From the NCBI GenBank assembly GCA_947593615.1, contig CANQDR010000004.1, forward strand, positions 1-64,000: a stretch of DNA of 64,000 nucleotides. The letters run 5' to 3'. Numbering within the stretch: the stretch's first letter is position 1; every line of letters begins with the position of its first letter. The stretch comes from an uncultured Clostridia bacterium. Lineage in GTDB: Bacteria; Bacillota; Clostridia; Oscillospirales; Acutalibacteraceae. Shown here in pieces: positions 43,517 to 53,334 of the stretch. The notes beneath the pieces are model-generated. The model made no database searches, was not told where the DNA came from, and was given only the letters and a program-made list of their open reading frames with translations. The position numbers and the translations under genes were made by a program.

Positions 43517-44440
43517 GTGTCTTTTTCTTCTGAAATAAAAAAAGAGCTCTGCTCAGCCGAAGCTTTTGACAGAGATACGCTCAAGGCAGAGCTTTACGGA
43601 ATGTTGTTGTTCGGAAAGTCGTTTTCCGAAGATAAAATTTCATTTAAAACCGAAAACACATATGCGTGCAAGCGGATAACCTTTCTTCTACAAAATCTGT
43701 ATATGCCGATTATTGAAAAGCAGACTGCGCTTCGCACTAAGTCAAACGACAGTCATCTATATAAGATTATTATAGTTGATTCAAATGACTGCAAGCGGAT
43801 TTTTGAAGATTTCGGCCATTCAAAATCACAGATAACTCTCAGAGTAAACCGGGCAAATTTAGGAAGTGACGAGCTTTCATCAGCTTTTATCAGAGGTGTT
43901 TTTCTCGGCTGCGGTTCTGTATCCGACCCGATGAAAGGCTATCACGCTGAATTTTGTGTTCCACACAAAAATCTTTCTTTAGACTTATGCAAGCTTTTAT
44001 CAGAGGTAACCGAATGTGATTTTACTCCGAAAACAATAGTGAGAAACGGAAGCTATGTTGTGTATTTTAAGGGAAGCGAGCAGATTTGCGATTTGTTGAC
44101 ATATATCGGAGCGCCGATAAGCGCAATGGAAATAATGGGGACAAAAGCCGTCAAGCAGGTCAGGAACAATGTAAACAGGCGCATAAACGGAGAGGTTGCC
44201 AATATCGGAAAAATAGCGTCTGCTTCCGCAAAACAGCTTGAAGCAATTGAATACATAAGAAAAACAAGAGGCCTTGATACTTTGCCTGATGATTTGCGTG
44301 AAATTGCTTATCTCAGGCTTGAAAATCCTGAAATGTCGCTGCGTGATTTAGGGCAGAATTTATCTCCGCCAATCAGCAGAAGCGGAGCAAACCATCGAAT
44401 ACAGCGGTTGCTTGAATACGCACAAAATACGGAGGTATAA
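43517..44440 (+). CDS. whiA: DNA-binding protein WhiA
   Basis: 307 residues: an N-terminal LAGLIDADG-like domain (SAFIRGVFLGCGSVSDP) and a C-terminal helix-turn-helix (LREIAYLRLENPEMSLRDLG, NHRIQRL). The GTG start at 43517 follows AAGGGGGA. WhiA governs sporulation septation in Streptomyces and supports division and chromosome segregation in Bacillus. Directly follows rapZ. Confidence 0.95.
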   Translation: MSFSSEIKKELCSAEAFDRDTLKAELYGMLLFGKSFSEDKISFKTENTYACKRITFLLQNLYMPIIEKQTALRTKSNDSHLYKIIIVDSNDCKRIFEDFGHSKSQITLRVNRANLGSDELSSAFIRGVFLGCGSVSDPMKGYHAEFCVPHKNLSLDLCKLLSEVTECDFTPKTIVRNGSYVVYFKGSEQICDLLTYIGAPISAMEIMGTKAVKQVRNNVNRRINGEVANIGKIASASAKQLEAIEYIRKTRGLDTLPDDLREIAYLRLENPEMSLRDLGQNLSPPISRSGANHRIQRLLEYAQNTEV

Positions 44441-44445
44441 TCATA

Positions 44446-44676
44446 ATGACAAAGAAAATGACATTTGAAGAAGCCAATGCAAAGCTTGAGCAAACGGTTA
44501 AAAATATGGAAAACAATAGTCTTACGTTGCAGGAAAGTGTTGAACAGTATGCTCAGGCTTGTGAGCTTTTGGCCTACTGTATGAATGAGCTTGAAACCTG
44601 CAAAGGACAGATTGAAGATATTAATGAGAGAATTCAGAAGTTAAAAAACGGAGAGGATGAATTTGTTGAAAGCTGA
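44446..44676 (+). CDS. xseB: Exodeoxyribonuclease VII small subunit
   Basis: 76 residues, helical. The N-terminal MTFEEANAKLEQTVKNMEN and LTLQESVEQYAQACELLAYC are characteristic. It partners with XseA to degrade single-stranded DNA; xseA is not adjacent, unlike in most relatives. It overlaps the start region of ispA by about 20 nt. Confidence 0.93.
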   Translation: MTKKMTFEEANAKLEQTVKNMENNSLTLQESVEQYAQACELLAYCMNELETCKGQIEDINERIQKLKNGEDEFVES

Positions 44677-45541
44677 TTATTTAAGCATTATCGAACAGGC
44701 ATTGTCAGAATTCATGCCCGATAAAAATTGCAGAGAAAAAATGCTTATTGAATCAATGCAGTACAGCCTTGAGGCAGGCGGAAAGCGTGTTCGTCCCAGA
44801 CTTGTATTTGAGTTTTGCACTCTTTGCGGAGGCCATGCAGAAAGTGCAGTACCGTTTGCCTGCGCCGTAGAAATGATTCACACATATTCTCTCATTCACG
44901 ATGATTTGCCTTGTATGGACAACGATGATTTACGTCGCGGAAAACCCTCTAACCACAAGGTTTATGGAGAAGATATTGCACTGCTTGCAGGAGACGCTCT
45001 GCTGACCCTTGCCTTTGAAACCATAACAAGCGACAAGGCAGTTGCACTTTCCGGTGACAGCGCGTGCAGAAAGGGTGCAAATACGCTTGCAAAATACGCA
45101 GGAGCACTCGGAATGGTGGGCGGACAGGTTATTGACCTGATCAGCGAAAACACCAATGCCCCGATTGAGGTGCTTCGTGAAATGGATTATAAAAAAACCG
45201 CATGCCTGATAAAGGCGGCGTGTGAGCTTGGATGTATTTCTGCCGGTGCGGATGATGACCTTATAAATGCGGCGTCAGAATTCGGCGAGTGCATAGGAAT
45301 TGCATTTCAGATTAAAGATGACATTCTTGACGTTGTTTCCTCGGACGAGGAGCTTGGCAAGCCTGTTGGAAGCGATACGGAGAACAGCAAATCAACCTAT
45401 GCTTCGCTTCTTGGAATTGAGAAATGCACAGCGCTTGTAAATGAGCTGACCGAAAAAGCAATAAATGCTTTGTCTGCTTTTGACGGAGATACTACAGAAC
45501 TCAAGAATTTTGCGATGCAGCTTGCGGGCAGAAATAAATGA
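44657..45541 (+). CDS. ispA: Polyprenyl synthetase (farnesyl/geranylgeranyl diphosphate synthase)
   Basis: 294 residues. First Asp-rich motif DDLPCMDNDD, second DDILD, with GGKRVRPRL and HTYSLIHDD. It condenses IPP with allylic diphosphates to farnesyl-type products that feed undecaprenyl phosphate and quinone synthesis. The exact start is uncertain: ATG 44657 touches the GGAGAGG site, whereas TTG 44663 or 44666 are better spaced. It precedes dxs, the conserved order. Confidence 0.93.
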   Translation: MNLLKADYLSIIEQALSEFMPDKNCREKMLIESMQYSLEAGGKRVRPRLVFEFCTLCGGHAESAVPFACAVEMIHTYSLIHDDLPCMDNDDLRRGKPSNHKVYGEDIALLAGDALLTLAFETITSDKAVALSGDSACRKGANTLAKYAGALGMVGGQVIDLISENTNAPIEVLREMDYKKTACLIKAACELGCISAGADDDLINAASEFGECIGIAFQIKDDILDVVSSDEELGKPVGSDTENSKSTYASLLGIEKCTALVNELTEKAINALSAFDGDTTELKNFAMQLAGRNK

Positions 45542-45591
45542 TAATTTTATAAATTATTATGTTTTAGATTTAAACGGGAAATGGTATTTTT

Positions 45592-47463
45592 ATGGGTGAA
45601 TATAAAATTCTTTCAAAAATCAAATCACCTAATGACGTGAAACGTGTTAATGATAAGGATATTCCTGCGCTTTGTACAGAAATCAGGGAAAAACTTGTTG
45701 AAACCGTGTCTGTAAACGGCGGTCATCTTTCGCCTAATCTCGGTGTTGTCGAGCTTACGGTTGCGCTTCACCGCAGTTTTAATTTTCCAAAGGACAGCAT
45801 TGTGTGGGACGTTGGACATCAAAGCTACACGCACAAGCTGCTTACGGGAAGATTTGATGATTTTGATACGCTCAGACTGAAAGACGGAATTTCAGGTTTT
45901 CCTAAGAGAACAGAAAGCAAATATGACGATTTTAATACAGGACACAGCAGCACATCTATATCAGCCGCTTACGGAATAGCCAACGCCAAAGTGCTCAGCG
46001 GCGACCAGAGCTATACCGTAGCCGTAATAGGCGACGGCTCTTTTACGGGCGGACTTGCCTTTGAGGCAATGAATAATGCAGGCAGGTTCAATAAAAATTT
46101 TATTGTGGTTTTAAATGACAACAAAATGTCAATATCAAAAAATGTGGGTGCATTTCCGCGTTATCTCACTACCGTACGTATTCAGCCGTGGTATATTCGT
46201 GTAAAACGCGTTACCGAAAAGGTAATATCAAAAATTCCCTTAATCGGCAAACCAATCAAGAGTTTTTTACAGCACGGAAAATCAAGGCTTAAAAATATGA
46301 TATATAAAAATACTCTATTTGACTGCTTCGGCTTTACTTATCTCGGACCGATTGACGGACATAATGTTGAGGAGCTTGAAAATGCGTTTGCAGCGGCAAA
46401 AAAGGTAAATTCACCTGTTATTGTTCACGTAGTCACAAAAAAGGGAAAGGGTTATCAGCCTGCCGAGGAAAATCCGGGAGAATTTCACGGAATCGGAAAA
46501 TTTGACATTGATTCGGGCGAACCTATCTCAAGTCATACGGGATTTTCAGCGGCTTTCGGTGAAACATTATGCGAGTTTGCAGAAAAAGATAAAAAAATAT
46601 GTGCAATTACAGCTGCTATGGCTGACGGAACTGGTCTTAACAGATTTGCAAAGCTGTATAAGGAAAGATTTTTCGACGTCGGAATTGCAGAAGAACATGC
46701 GGTTACTTTCGGGTGCGGACTCGCGCTAAAGGGAATGCGTCCGGTGTTTGCAGTATATTCCACGTTCTTACAGCGTTCATACGACCAGCTTATACACGAC
46801 GCGGCTCTCGGAAAGCTTCATCTTGTGCTTGCCGTTGACCGTGCAGGAATTGTCGGAAGCGACGGTGAAACTCATCAGGGTGTGTTTGATGTGTCAATGC
46901 TGAATTCAATTCCCAACACGACAATATATTCACCGTCATATTTTGAGGGATTAAAAAAATCCCTTGCAACTGCATTATATATATGTGACAGCCTTGCGGT
47001 AGTGCGCTATCCACGCGGAGGGGAACTGTACAAACCCGACGATTTCGGCGAAGAAAGCATAGATTACAACATTTACGGCAATAAGAATTGTAAAAATCTT
47101 TTAATAACCTACGGCAGACTGTTTTCATACGCCTGCAAAGCTGCGGAAATGTTAGCAGAAAAGGGAATTGAGGTTTGTATTCTAAAATTATGCAGGATTA
47201 AGCCGATTGACAGTGAAGCCGTGAATTTTGCGGCAAATTTTAAAAACGTATGGTTTTTTGAAGAGGGCATAAAAAACGGCTCAATTGCCCGCAATTTTTC
47301 CGATTTGCTTGTTGTTACCAATTTTAAAGGCAATTATCACATCAAGGCAATTAATGATAAATTTGTAAAGCAGATGTCGGTTTCCGAGGCACTTGAAATG
47401 CTAAAGCTTGACAGTCAGGGAATGACAGATGTAATTACAAAAGATTTAAAGGATAGTAAATAA
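45592..47463 (+). CDS. dxs: 1-deoxy-D-xylulose-5-phosphate synthase
   Basis: 623 residues, full length. VWDVGHQSYTHKLLTGR, the TPP motif GDGSFTGGLAFEAMN, IGPIDGHN-like LGPIDGHNVEEL, DVGIAEEHAVTFGCGLA and DRAGIVGSDGETHQG. It makes DXP from pyruvate and glyceraldehyde 3-phosphate, entering both the MEP pathway (ispD, ispF here) and the thiazole branch of thiamine (thiG here). TPP is also its cofactor. Confidence 0.97.
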   Translation: MGEYKILSKIKSPNDVKRVNDKDIPALCTEIREKLVETVSVNGGHLSPNLGVVELTVALHRSFNFPKDSIVWDVGHQSYTHKLLTGRFDDFDTLRLKDGISGFPKRTESKYDDFNTGHSSTSISAAYGIANAKVLSGDQSYTVAVIGDGSFTGGLAFEAMNNAGRFNKNFIVVLNDNKMSISKNVGAFPRYLTTVRIQPWYIRVKRVTEKVISKIPLIGKPIKSFLQHGKSRLKNMIYKNTLFDCFGFTYLGPIDGHNVEELENAFAAAKKVNSPVIVHVVTKKGKGYQPAEENPGEFHGIGKFDIDSGEPISSHTGFSAAFGETLCEFAEKDKKICAITAAMADGTGLNRFAKLYKERFFDVGIAEEHAVTFGCGLALKGMRPVFAVYSTFLQRSYDQLIHDAALGKLHLVLAVDRAGIVGSDGETHQGVFDVSMLNSIPNTTIYSPSYFEGLKKSLATALYICDSLAVVRYPRGGELYKPDDFGEESIDYNIYGNKNCKNLLITYGRLFSYACKAAEMLAEKGIEVCILKLCRIKPIDSEAVNFAANFKNVWFFEEGIKNGSIARNFSDLLVVTNFKGNYHIKAINDKFVKQMSVSEALEMLKLDSQGMTDVITKDLKDSK

Positions 47464-47469
47464 CATATT

Positions 47470-48273
47470 ATGAAAAAGCGACTTGATATACTTGTTTATG
47501 AAAAGGGCTTTACAGACAGCCGAGAAAAGGCAAAAGCCATAATTATGGCAGGACAGGTTTATGTAGATAACCAAAAGGCTGACAAATGCGGAACTTCTTA
47601 TGATGAAAATGTAAAGATCGAGGTCAGAGGAAGCGTGCAGAAATATGTAAGCAGGGGTGGATTGAAGCTTGAAAAGGCGATAAATAACTTTAATTTTGAT
47701 TTAAAAGATAAAATTACAATGGATATAGGAGCTTCAACAGGCGGATTTACGGACTGTATGCTTCAAAACGGCGCAAAGAAGGTCTATTCAATTGATGTCG
47801 GATACGGTCAGCTCGCGTGGAAGCTCCGCAATGACGAGCGGGTCGTCAATCTTGAACGCACCAATATGCGCAAGGTCACACGGGAACAGGTACCCGATGA
47901 AATTGACTTTTTCTCGGTAGATGTGTCATTTATTTCTCTCAAGCTGATTTTGCCTGTTGCACGTCAGCTTATGTCAGAAAACGCGCAGGCAGTATGTCTT
48001 ATAAAGCCTCAGTTTGAGGCAGGACGGGAAAAAGTCGGGAAAAAAGGAGTAGTGCGCGACCCTGCGGTACACGCGGAGGTTGTAGAGAATATCTTTAACT
48101 TTTGCCTTGAAAACGGATTTGATGTACTTAATTTTGATTTTTCACCGATAAAAGGGCCTGAGGGCAACATAGAATATCTGATTCACATTCAGAAAAGCGA
48201 CAATCCAAAATCATACACAGAAATCACACCTCATCAGTTGGTGGAAAAATCACACAGCATACTCGACAAATAA
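47470..48273 (+). CDS. tlyA: TlyA family rRNA methyltransferase
   Basis: 267 residues. N-terminal S4 domain (KKRLDILVYEKGFTDSREKA), then an FtsJ-like methyltransferase: YVSRGGLKLEKAI, MDIGASTGGFTDCMLQNGA and LIKPQFEAGREKVGKKG. It methylates 2'-hydroxyls of rRNA; homologues were once named haemolysins. It starts 7 nt after dxs, without a clear ribosome binding site, so coupling is likely. Confidence 0.94.
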   Translation: MKKRLDILVYEKGFTDSREKAKAIIMAGQVYVDNQKADKCGTSYDENVKIEVRGSVQKYVSRGGLKLEKAINNFNFDLKDKITMDIGASTGGFTDCMLQNGAKKVYSIDVGYGQLAWKLRNDERVVNLERTNMRKVTREQVPDEIDFFSVDVSFISLKLILPVARQLMSENAQAVCLIKPQFEAGREKVGKKGVVRDPAVHAEVVENIFNFCLENGFDVLNFDFSPIKGPEGNIEYLIHIQKSDNPKSYTEITPHQLVEKSHSILDK

Positions 48274-48283
48274 GGTGATATAA

Positions 48284-49141
48284 ATGAAAACAGCCGTAGT
48301 AGTAAACCTTTCAAAAGAAAAAGCAATATCATGTGCAGGAGAAATCTCTCTGCTGATGCTTTCAAACAATGCAGAAGTTTATATGCTCACGGAATGTATG
48401 CCGTTTTTTAAGGGATATAAAATCTCGTTTGTCGATACAATAGAAGAACTTTTTAAAGAATGCGACGCGGCCGTAACTGTAGGCGGCGACGGAACAATAA
48501 TTCATGCGGCAAAATTCGCTGCCAAAAGCAATAAACCTCTTGTAGGCGTTAATGTAGGCAGATTAGGCTTTGCAGCTGATATTGAACCCGATGAAATTAA
48601 CGAACTGACCCGTATTATCAAAGGCGATTATTCAATTGACAAAAGAATTATGCTTGATGTTGAGGTGATCAAAAAAGGAAGCTCAGCGCACTATTTTGCC
48701 GTTAATGACGCAGTTATAGCAAGGGGACAGCTTTCAAAAATCATAGATTTGCAGTTATCCCTCGACGGCGAGGAAATTTCAAAATACCGCGCAGACGGTC
48801 TGCTGTTTTCAACGCCGACAGGCTCAACAGCTTATTCGCTTTCAGCAGGAGGGCCTATACTTGCTCCGCAGATGGAATGTATTCTTATGACTCCTGTCTG
48901 TCCTCATTCTCTGTTTTCGCGTTCCGTGCTTTTCAGCGGAGCTTCAAAGCTGTCGGTTTCGGTAAAAATCCCGTCTGAGTGCTGCTGCGTACTTACAATT
49001 GACGGAGAAAAAAATGTCGATATTCTTGCAGAGGATAAGGTAATAATAAGAAAATCCGAGCTTGCTTTGAAACTTATTTCACTGCGAAAGCGTAATTTCT
49101 ACAAAAGACTGAATGAAAAACTGAAAGAGAGGGAAATATGA
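48284..49141 (+). CDS. nadK: NAD kinase
   Basis: 285 residues. The GGDGT motif (AVTVGGDGTIIHAAK), NVGRLGFAADIEPDE, and YRADGLLFSTPTGSTAYSLS with GGPILAP. It phosphorylates NAD to NADP. It overlaps argR by 4 nt within the conserved tlyA-nadK-argR-recN series. Confidence 0.96.
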   Translation: MKTAVVVNLSKEKAISCAGEISLLMLSNNAEVYMLTECMPFFKGYKISFVDTIEELFKECDAAVTVGGDGTIIHAAKFAAKSNKPLVGVNVGRLGFAADIEPDEINELTRIIKGDYSIDKRIMLDVEVIKKGSSAHYFAVNDAVIARGQLSKIIDLQLSLDGEEISKYRADGLLFSTPTGSTAYSLSAGGPILAPQMECILMTPVCPHSLFSRSVLFSGASKLSVSVKIPSECCCVLTIDGEKNVDILAEDKVIIRKSELALKLISLRKRNFYKRLNEKLKEREI

Positions 49142-49587
49142 TGAAATCAAGACGACATGCCAAAATCCTTGACATAATCGGCGAATATCCTATTGAAACA
49201 CAGGATGAACTGCTCAACCGTCTGAAAGCTGACGGCTTTAAAGCAACACAGGCAACTATTTCCCGCGACATAAAGGATTTGCGCCTTGTAAAAACGCTTG
49301 GAAGCGACGGAAAATACCGTTATGTTTCCGCCTCCAAAAATTCAACGGACATGCGTACAAACTTTTCTTCTCTATTCAGTTCATCGGTAAACTCCATTGA
49401 TTTTGCTCAGAACATTGTGGTAATAAAAACGCTCAGCGGTATGGCTCAGGCAGTTTGCGCAGCTCTCGATTCAATAGATTATCAGGCGGTTGTAGGTACA
49501 ATTGCAGGTGACGACACAATTTTTATTGCCTGTCGCTCAGCAGAGCTTGCATTAAGTCTTACCGAGGATCTCAAAAAGCTTGTTTAA
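49138..49587 (+). CDS. argR: Arginine repressor ArgR
   Basis: 149 residues. N-terminal winged helix with TQDELLNRLKADGFKATQAT followed by SRDIKDLRLVK, and a C-terminal arginine-binding domain with GTIAGDDTIFIACRS. It represses arginine synthesis as a hexamer with arginine. Position before recN is conserved in Firmicutes. ATG 49138 or 49141 may be used. Confidence 0.95.
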   Translation: MMKSRRHAKILDIIGEYPIETQDELLNRLKADGFKATQATISRDIKDLRLVKTLGSDGKYRYVSASKNSTDMRTNFSSLFSSSVNSIDFAQNIVVIKTLSGMAQAVCAALDSIDYQAVVGTIAGDDTIFIACRSAELALSLTEDLKKLV

Positions 49588-49605
49588 CAGGGATGATTAT
49601 TGTAT

Positions 49606-51270
49606 ATGTTACAGACATTATATATCGAAAATATAGCGGTAATTGAAAAAACATCAATTGATTTTAACAGCGGACTGAATGTGCTTACGGGTGAAACGGG
49701 CGCAGGAAAAAGTATTATAATTGATGCGATAAACGCAATTATGGGACAGCGCACGTCAAAAGATATTATCCGAACAGGCGAACAGTCTGCTTTTGTAAGC
49801 GCGCAGTTTGAAAATATCAATGACGAAGTAATAGGCAAGCTTAAAGAGCTCGGCTTTTCTGACGATGACGGCACACTTATATTGCAGAGGACATTGAACA
49901 TAAACGGAAAAAGCACATGTAAAATTAACGGCAGACCTGCAACCGTTTCAATGTTAAAAGAGCTTTCGGGAAATCTAATAAATATTCACGGTCAGCACGA
50001 AAGCTATGAACTTTTTTCGCCCGAAACTCATATTGATTACATAGACAGATTCGGGGGATGTGAAGAACTTCTTGAAGATTATCGCAAAAAATACAGGGAA
50101 TATAAAATTCTGAAGAAGAAATTAAATGAAGCAAATGCAGATGAAAGCGAGCGTTTAAGAGAAATAGACTTGCTTTCCTTTCAGTCAAATGAGCTTTTTC
50201 AGGCTGATGTTCAGATTGGCGAAGAAGAAGCCCTTGAAACCGAAAGAACCTCGCTTATGAGCTTTGAAAAAATTTTTTCGCTTCTTAATCAGGCAAAAAT
50301 ACTTTTAAACGATGACAATTCCGAGGGAGGAGTTGAAGCAGTCGGTTCTGCGGCTTCCGCCGTGCAGAAGGCGGCGTCTTATAATCCTGAATATGAGCAG
50401 ATAAGCGATACTCTTACAGATGTGTATTACGATCTCAAAGATTGCAGCGACAGCATATCAGACGCTATTGAAAATCTTGAGAGCGACCCTCAGCGACTTG
50501 AAGAAATAGAAGAGAGGCTCGATTTGCTCAACAGGCTTTCTCGTAAATATAACTGCCCTTGCGATGAGCTTCCCTCTCTTGCCGAGTCTGTTCAGTCAAG
50601 ACTTGACGAGCTTATTAATTTTGACAAAAACCGAGACGAGCTTACAGAGGCGTGTGAAAAAGCAGAAAAAATAACTATGCTTGCGGCTGAAAAGCTGAGC
50701 GAACACCGCAGAAAAACTGCGGAAGAATTTTCCTCAAAGGTAAAAAAGGAAATGAGTTTTCTGAATATGCCCAACGTTGAGCTTGTGCCTCATTTTGATA
50801 TAACAGATTTCAGTTCGAAGGGCATCGACAAGGTTGAGCTTCTAATTTCTGCCAATCCCGGCGAAACTCCCCGTCCCGTTGCAAAAATTGCGTCAGGAGG
50901 CGAGCTTTCACGTATGATGCTCGCGATTAAAACGGTATTGTCGGGAACAGACACAGTTGACACGCTGATATTTGATGAAGTTGATACGGGAATTTCAGGC
51001 TCAGCGTCTGAAAAGGTAGGCTTAAAGCTTAAAGAGGTTTCCGAAAACTCTCAGGTTCTCTGCGTAACTCATCAGGCGCAGATTGCCGCGCTTGCGGACT
51101 ATCATTATCTTATACGCAAGCAGGTTGATGACGGCAGGACCTATACGGATGTTTCACAGCTCGACCATAACGGAAGAAAAAACGAGCTTGCGCGCATTAT
51201 AGGCGGCGTAAATATAACCGAAGCCGCGCTTATTCATGCAGAGTCAATGCTTAACGAATATAACAACTAA
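49606..51270 (+). CDS. recN: DNA repair protein RecN
   Basis: 554 residues, SMC-like. Walker A VLTGETGAGKSIIIDAI, RTGEQSAFVSAQF, INIHGQHESYELF, a coiled-coil middle (about 150-370), signature IASGGELSRMMLAIK and Walker B LIFDEVDTGISG. It holds DNA ends during double-strand break repair. ATG 49606 is chosen; TTG 49600 is in frame upstream. Confidence 0.96.
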   Translation: MLQTLYIENIAVIEKTSIDFNSGLNVLTGETGAGKSIIIDAINAIMGQRTSKDIIRTGEQSAFVSAQFENINDEVIGKLKELGFSDDDGTLILQRTLNINGKSTCKINGRPATVSMLKELSGNLINIHGQHESYELFSPETHIDYIDRFGGCEELLEDYRKKYREYKILKKKLNEANADESERLREIDLLSFQSNELFQADVQIGEEEALETERTSLMSFEKIFSLLNQAKILLNDDNSEGGVEAVGSAASAVQKAASYNPEYEQISDTLTDVYYDLKDCSDSISDAIENLESDPQRLEEIEERLDLLNRLSRKYNCPCDELPSLAESVQSRLDELINFDKNRDELTEACEKAEKITMLAAEKLSEHRRKTAEEFSSKVKKEMSFLNMPNVELVPHFDITDFSSKGIDKVELLISANPGETPRPVAKIASGGELSRMMLAIKTVLSGTDTVDTLIFDEVDTGISGSASEKVGLKLKEVSENSQVLCVTHQAQIAALADYHYLIRKQVDDGRTYTDVSQLDHNGRKNELARIIGGVNITEAALIHAESMLNEYNN

Positions 51271-51288
51271 CGAAAGGAAGCGGCATTA

Positions 51289-53334
51289 TTGAAGCTGTGG
51301 ACAGTTGCTCCGCTTGATAAAAATGAAGCGGCTGAAATTCAAAAAAAATATGAGCTGCCTGCAATAATAGCAATGCTGCTCCAGATAAGAAATATAAAAA
51401 CAAAAGAAGAAATAGAAGATTTTCTGTATAACGATTCAGAGATTGAATCTCCGTACGAAATTAAAGATATGGATAAGGCTGTAAGCCGCATAAAAAGCTC
51501 GCTTGACAATTGCGAGCTGATTTGCGTTTACGGAGATTATGACGCTGACGGAGTTACCTCAACAGCTTTGCTGTACTCTTATCTTGAAACCGTCGGAGCA
51601 AATGCAATGTACTACATTCCGTCCCGTGAAACCGAGGGATACGGAATGAACAAATCGGCGGTTGACCGCCTGAAAGAAAAAGGCGTAAAGCTGATTGTTA
51701 CCGTTGACAACGGTATTGCCGCCAATGAAGAAATTGCCTATGCAAAATCTCTCGGTATTGATACGGTTGTAACAGACCACCATATGCCGCAGGAAACTTT
51801 GCCCGACGCGTGTGCGGTTGTTGATTTGCACAGAGAGGATTGCAACAGTAAGTTTAAAAATCTTTCGGGAGTAGGCGTAGCCTTTAAGCTGATTATGGCT
51901 TTGGAGGGCAAATACTGCGACGTGAATTCTCTGCTTGATAATTATGCCGATTTGCTCTGCATAGGAACAATAGGAGATATTGTTGAGCTTAAAGGGGAAA
52001 ACCGAGTGTTTGTAAAGCGCGGACTGCAAAGCATTATGAACAGCGACAGGGTAGGCATTAATTCATTGGTAAAGAATTCAGGACTTTTCGGAAGAAATAT
52101 TTCAGCAGGCAACGTATCCTTTACGCTTGTACCGCGTATAAATGCAGTAGGCAGACTCGGACTTTCGCAAAAATCAGTTACGCTGTTGCTGACTGAAAAC
52201 CCCGAAGAAGCCGAAGAAATTTCATCTCAGCTTTGTGAAGATAATTCGGAGCGGCAGGATATTGAAAAACAAATCATTAAAAAAATAGATGAACAAGTTA
52301 AGCGTAATCCTGCTGTTGTTTTAGATAAAATAATCGTAATTGACGGCGAGGACTGGCATCAGGGAGTAATAGGAATTGTTGCATCACGAATTAAAGAGAT
52401 ATACGGAAAGCCTGTCATTATAATTTCACGCAGCGGAGAGAGCGCACAAGCTTCAGGCAGAAGCGTGCAGGGATTTCCGCTTAGCGAGGCTGTTTTTGCC
52501 TGTTCGGATTTGCTTACAAAATACGGCGGTCATCCAATGGCGGTTGGACTCGGACTTGAGAGCAAAAACATTGAATTATTCCGAAAAAGAATTAATGAGT
52601 TTGCAGACAGCTATACCGATATGCCTTTTGACAGGCGTAATATTGAGTGCAAGCTCAATCCTGCTTATCTGAGCGTTGATTTGGTAAATTCATTATCGTA
52701 TTTACAGCCTTTCGGAGCAGGAAATCTTACGCCTGTTTTTGGTCTGTATAATATGACGCTTGTAAATATTATTCCATTATCAAATAATAAACATCTTAAA
52801 CTTGTTTTCACAAGGAACAGCGCAACAGTAAATGCAATGAAATTTTTCACTTCAAGCGAGGAATTTCCCTATGTCAAGGGCGATATTCTCGACCTTGCAG
52901 TAACGCTTGATACAAATGAGTATAACGGCAGCGTCAGCGTATCGGTAATAATTAATGATATAAAATCCTCGTCAGACGATTCAGAAGCAATTCTTACAAG
53001 CCTGCGTTCATTTGAGGATTTCTGCTGCGGAAATATGCTTACAAAACAGCAGATTGACGGCTTGTTGCCCGACCGAAATGATTTTGCATTATTGTACAGA
53101 TATTTAAAACAAAACGGAGGATATAATTTTCCTGCCGAAACTCTTGTACATAAGCTTGACAATAAGCTGTCATTTGGTAAAATTAGAGTTATACTTGAAG
53201 CAATGAGCGATCTCGGACTTATCGAGATTTGTGAAGGGCTTAGATCAAATCATATAAAATTATTGGAGGTTGCGGGCAAAGTTGACCTTGAATCTGCCCG
53301 CATAATCAAAAAATTGAGAGAGGTGTCACAGTGA
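51289..53334 (+). CDS. recJ: Single-stranded-DNA-specific exonuclease RecJ
   Basis: 681 residues. DHH phosphoesterase motifs YGDYDADGVTSTALLY, VTVDNGIAANEE and VVTDHHMPQE, then the DHHA1 part with RSGESAQASGRSVQGF and YGGHPMAVGLGL. The TTG start at 51289 follows GAAAGGAAG. It degrades single-stranded DNA 5' to 3' in recombination and mismatch repair. The stop overlaps relA by 4 nt; apt, often found between them, is absent. Confidence 0.95.
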   Translation: MKLWTVAPLDKNEAAEIQKKYELPAIIAMLLQIRNIKTKEEIEDFLYNDSEIESPYEIKDMDKAVSRIKSSLDNCELICVYGDYDADGVTSTALLYSYLETVGANAMYYIPSRETEGYGMNKSAVDRLKEKGVKLIVTVDNGIAANEEIAYAKSLGIDTVVTDHHMPQETLPDACAVVDLHREDCNSKFKNLSGVGVAFKLIMALEGKYCDVNSLLDNYADLLCIGTIGDIVELKGENRVFVKRGLQSIMNSDRVGINSLVKNSGLFGRNISAGNVSFTLVPRINAVGRLGLSQKSVTLLLTENPEEAEEISSQLCEDNSERQDIEKQIIKKIDEQVKRNPAVVLDKIIVIDGEDWHQGVIGIVASRIKEIYGKPVIIISRSGESAQASGRSVQGFPLSEAVFACSDLLTKYGGHPMAVGLGLESKNIELFRKRINEFADSYTDMPFDRRNIECKLNPAYLSVDLVNSLSYLQPFGAGNLTPVFGLYNMTLVNIIPLSNNKHLKLVFTRNSATVNAMKFFTSSEEFPYVKGDILDLAVTLDTNEYNGSVSVSVIINDIKSSSDDSEAILTSLRSFEDFCCGNMLTKQQIDGLLPDRNDFALLYRYLKQNGGYNFPAETLVHKLDNKLSFGKIRVILEAMSDLGLIEICEGLRSNHIKLLEVAGKVDLESARIIKKLREVSQ

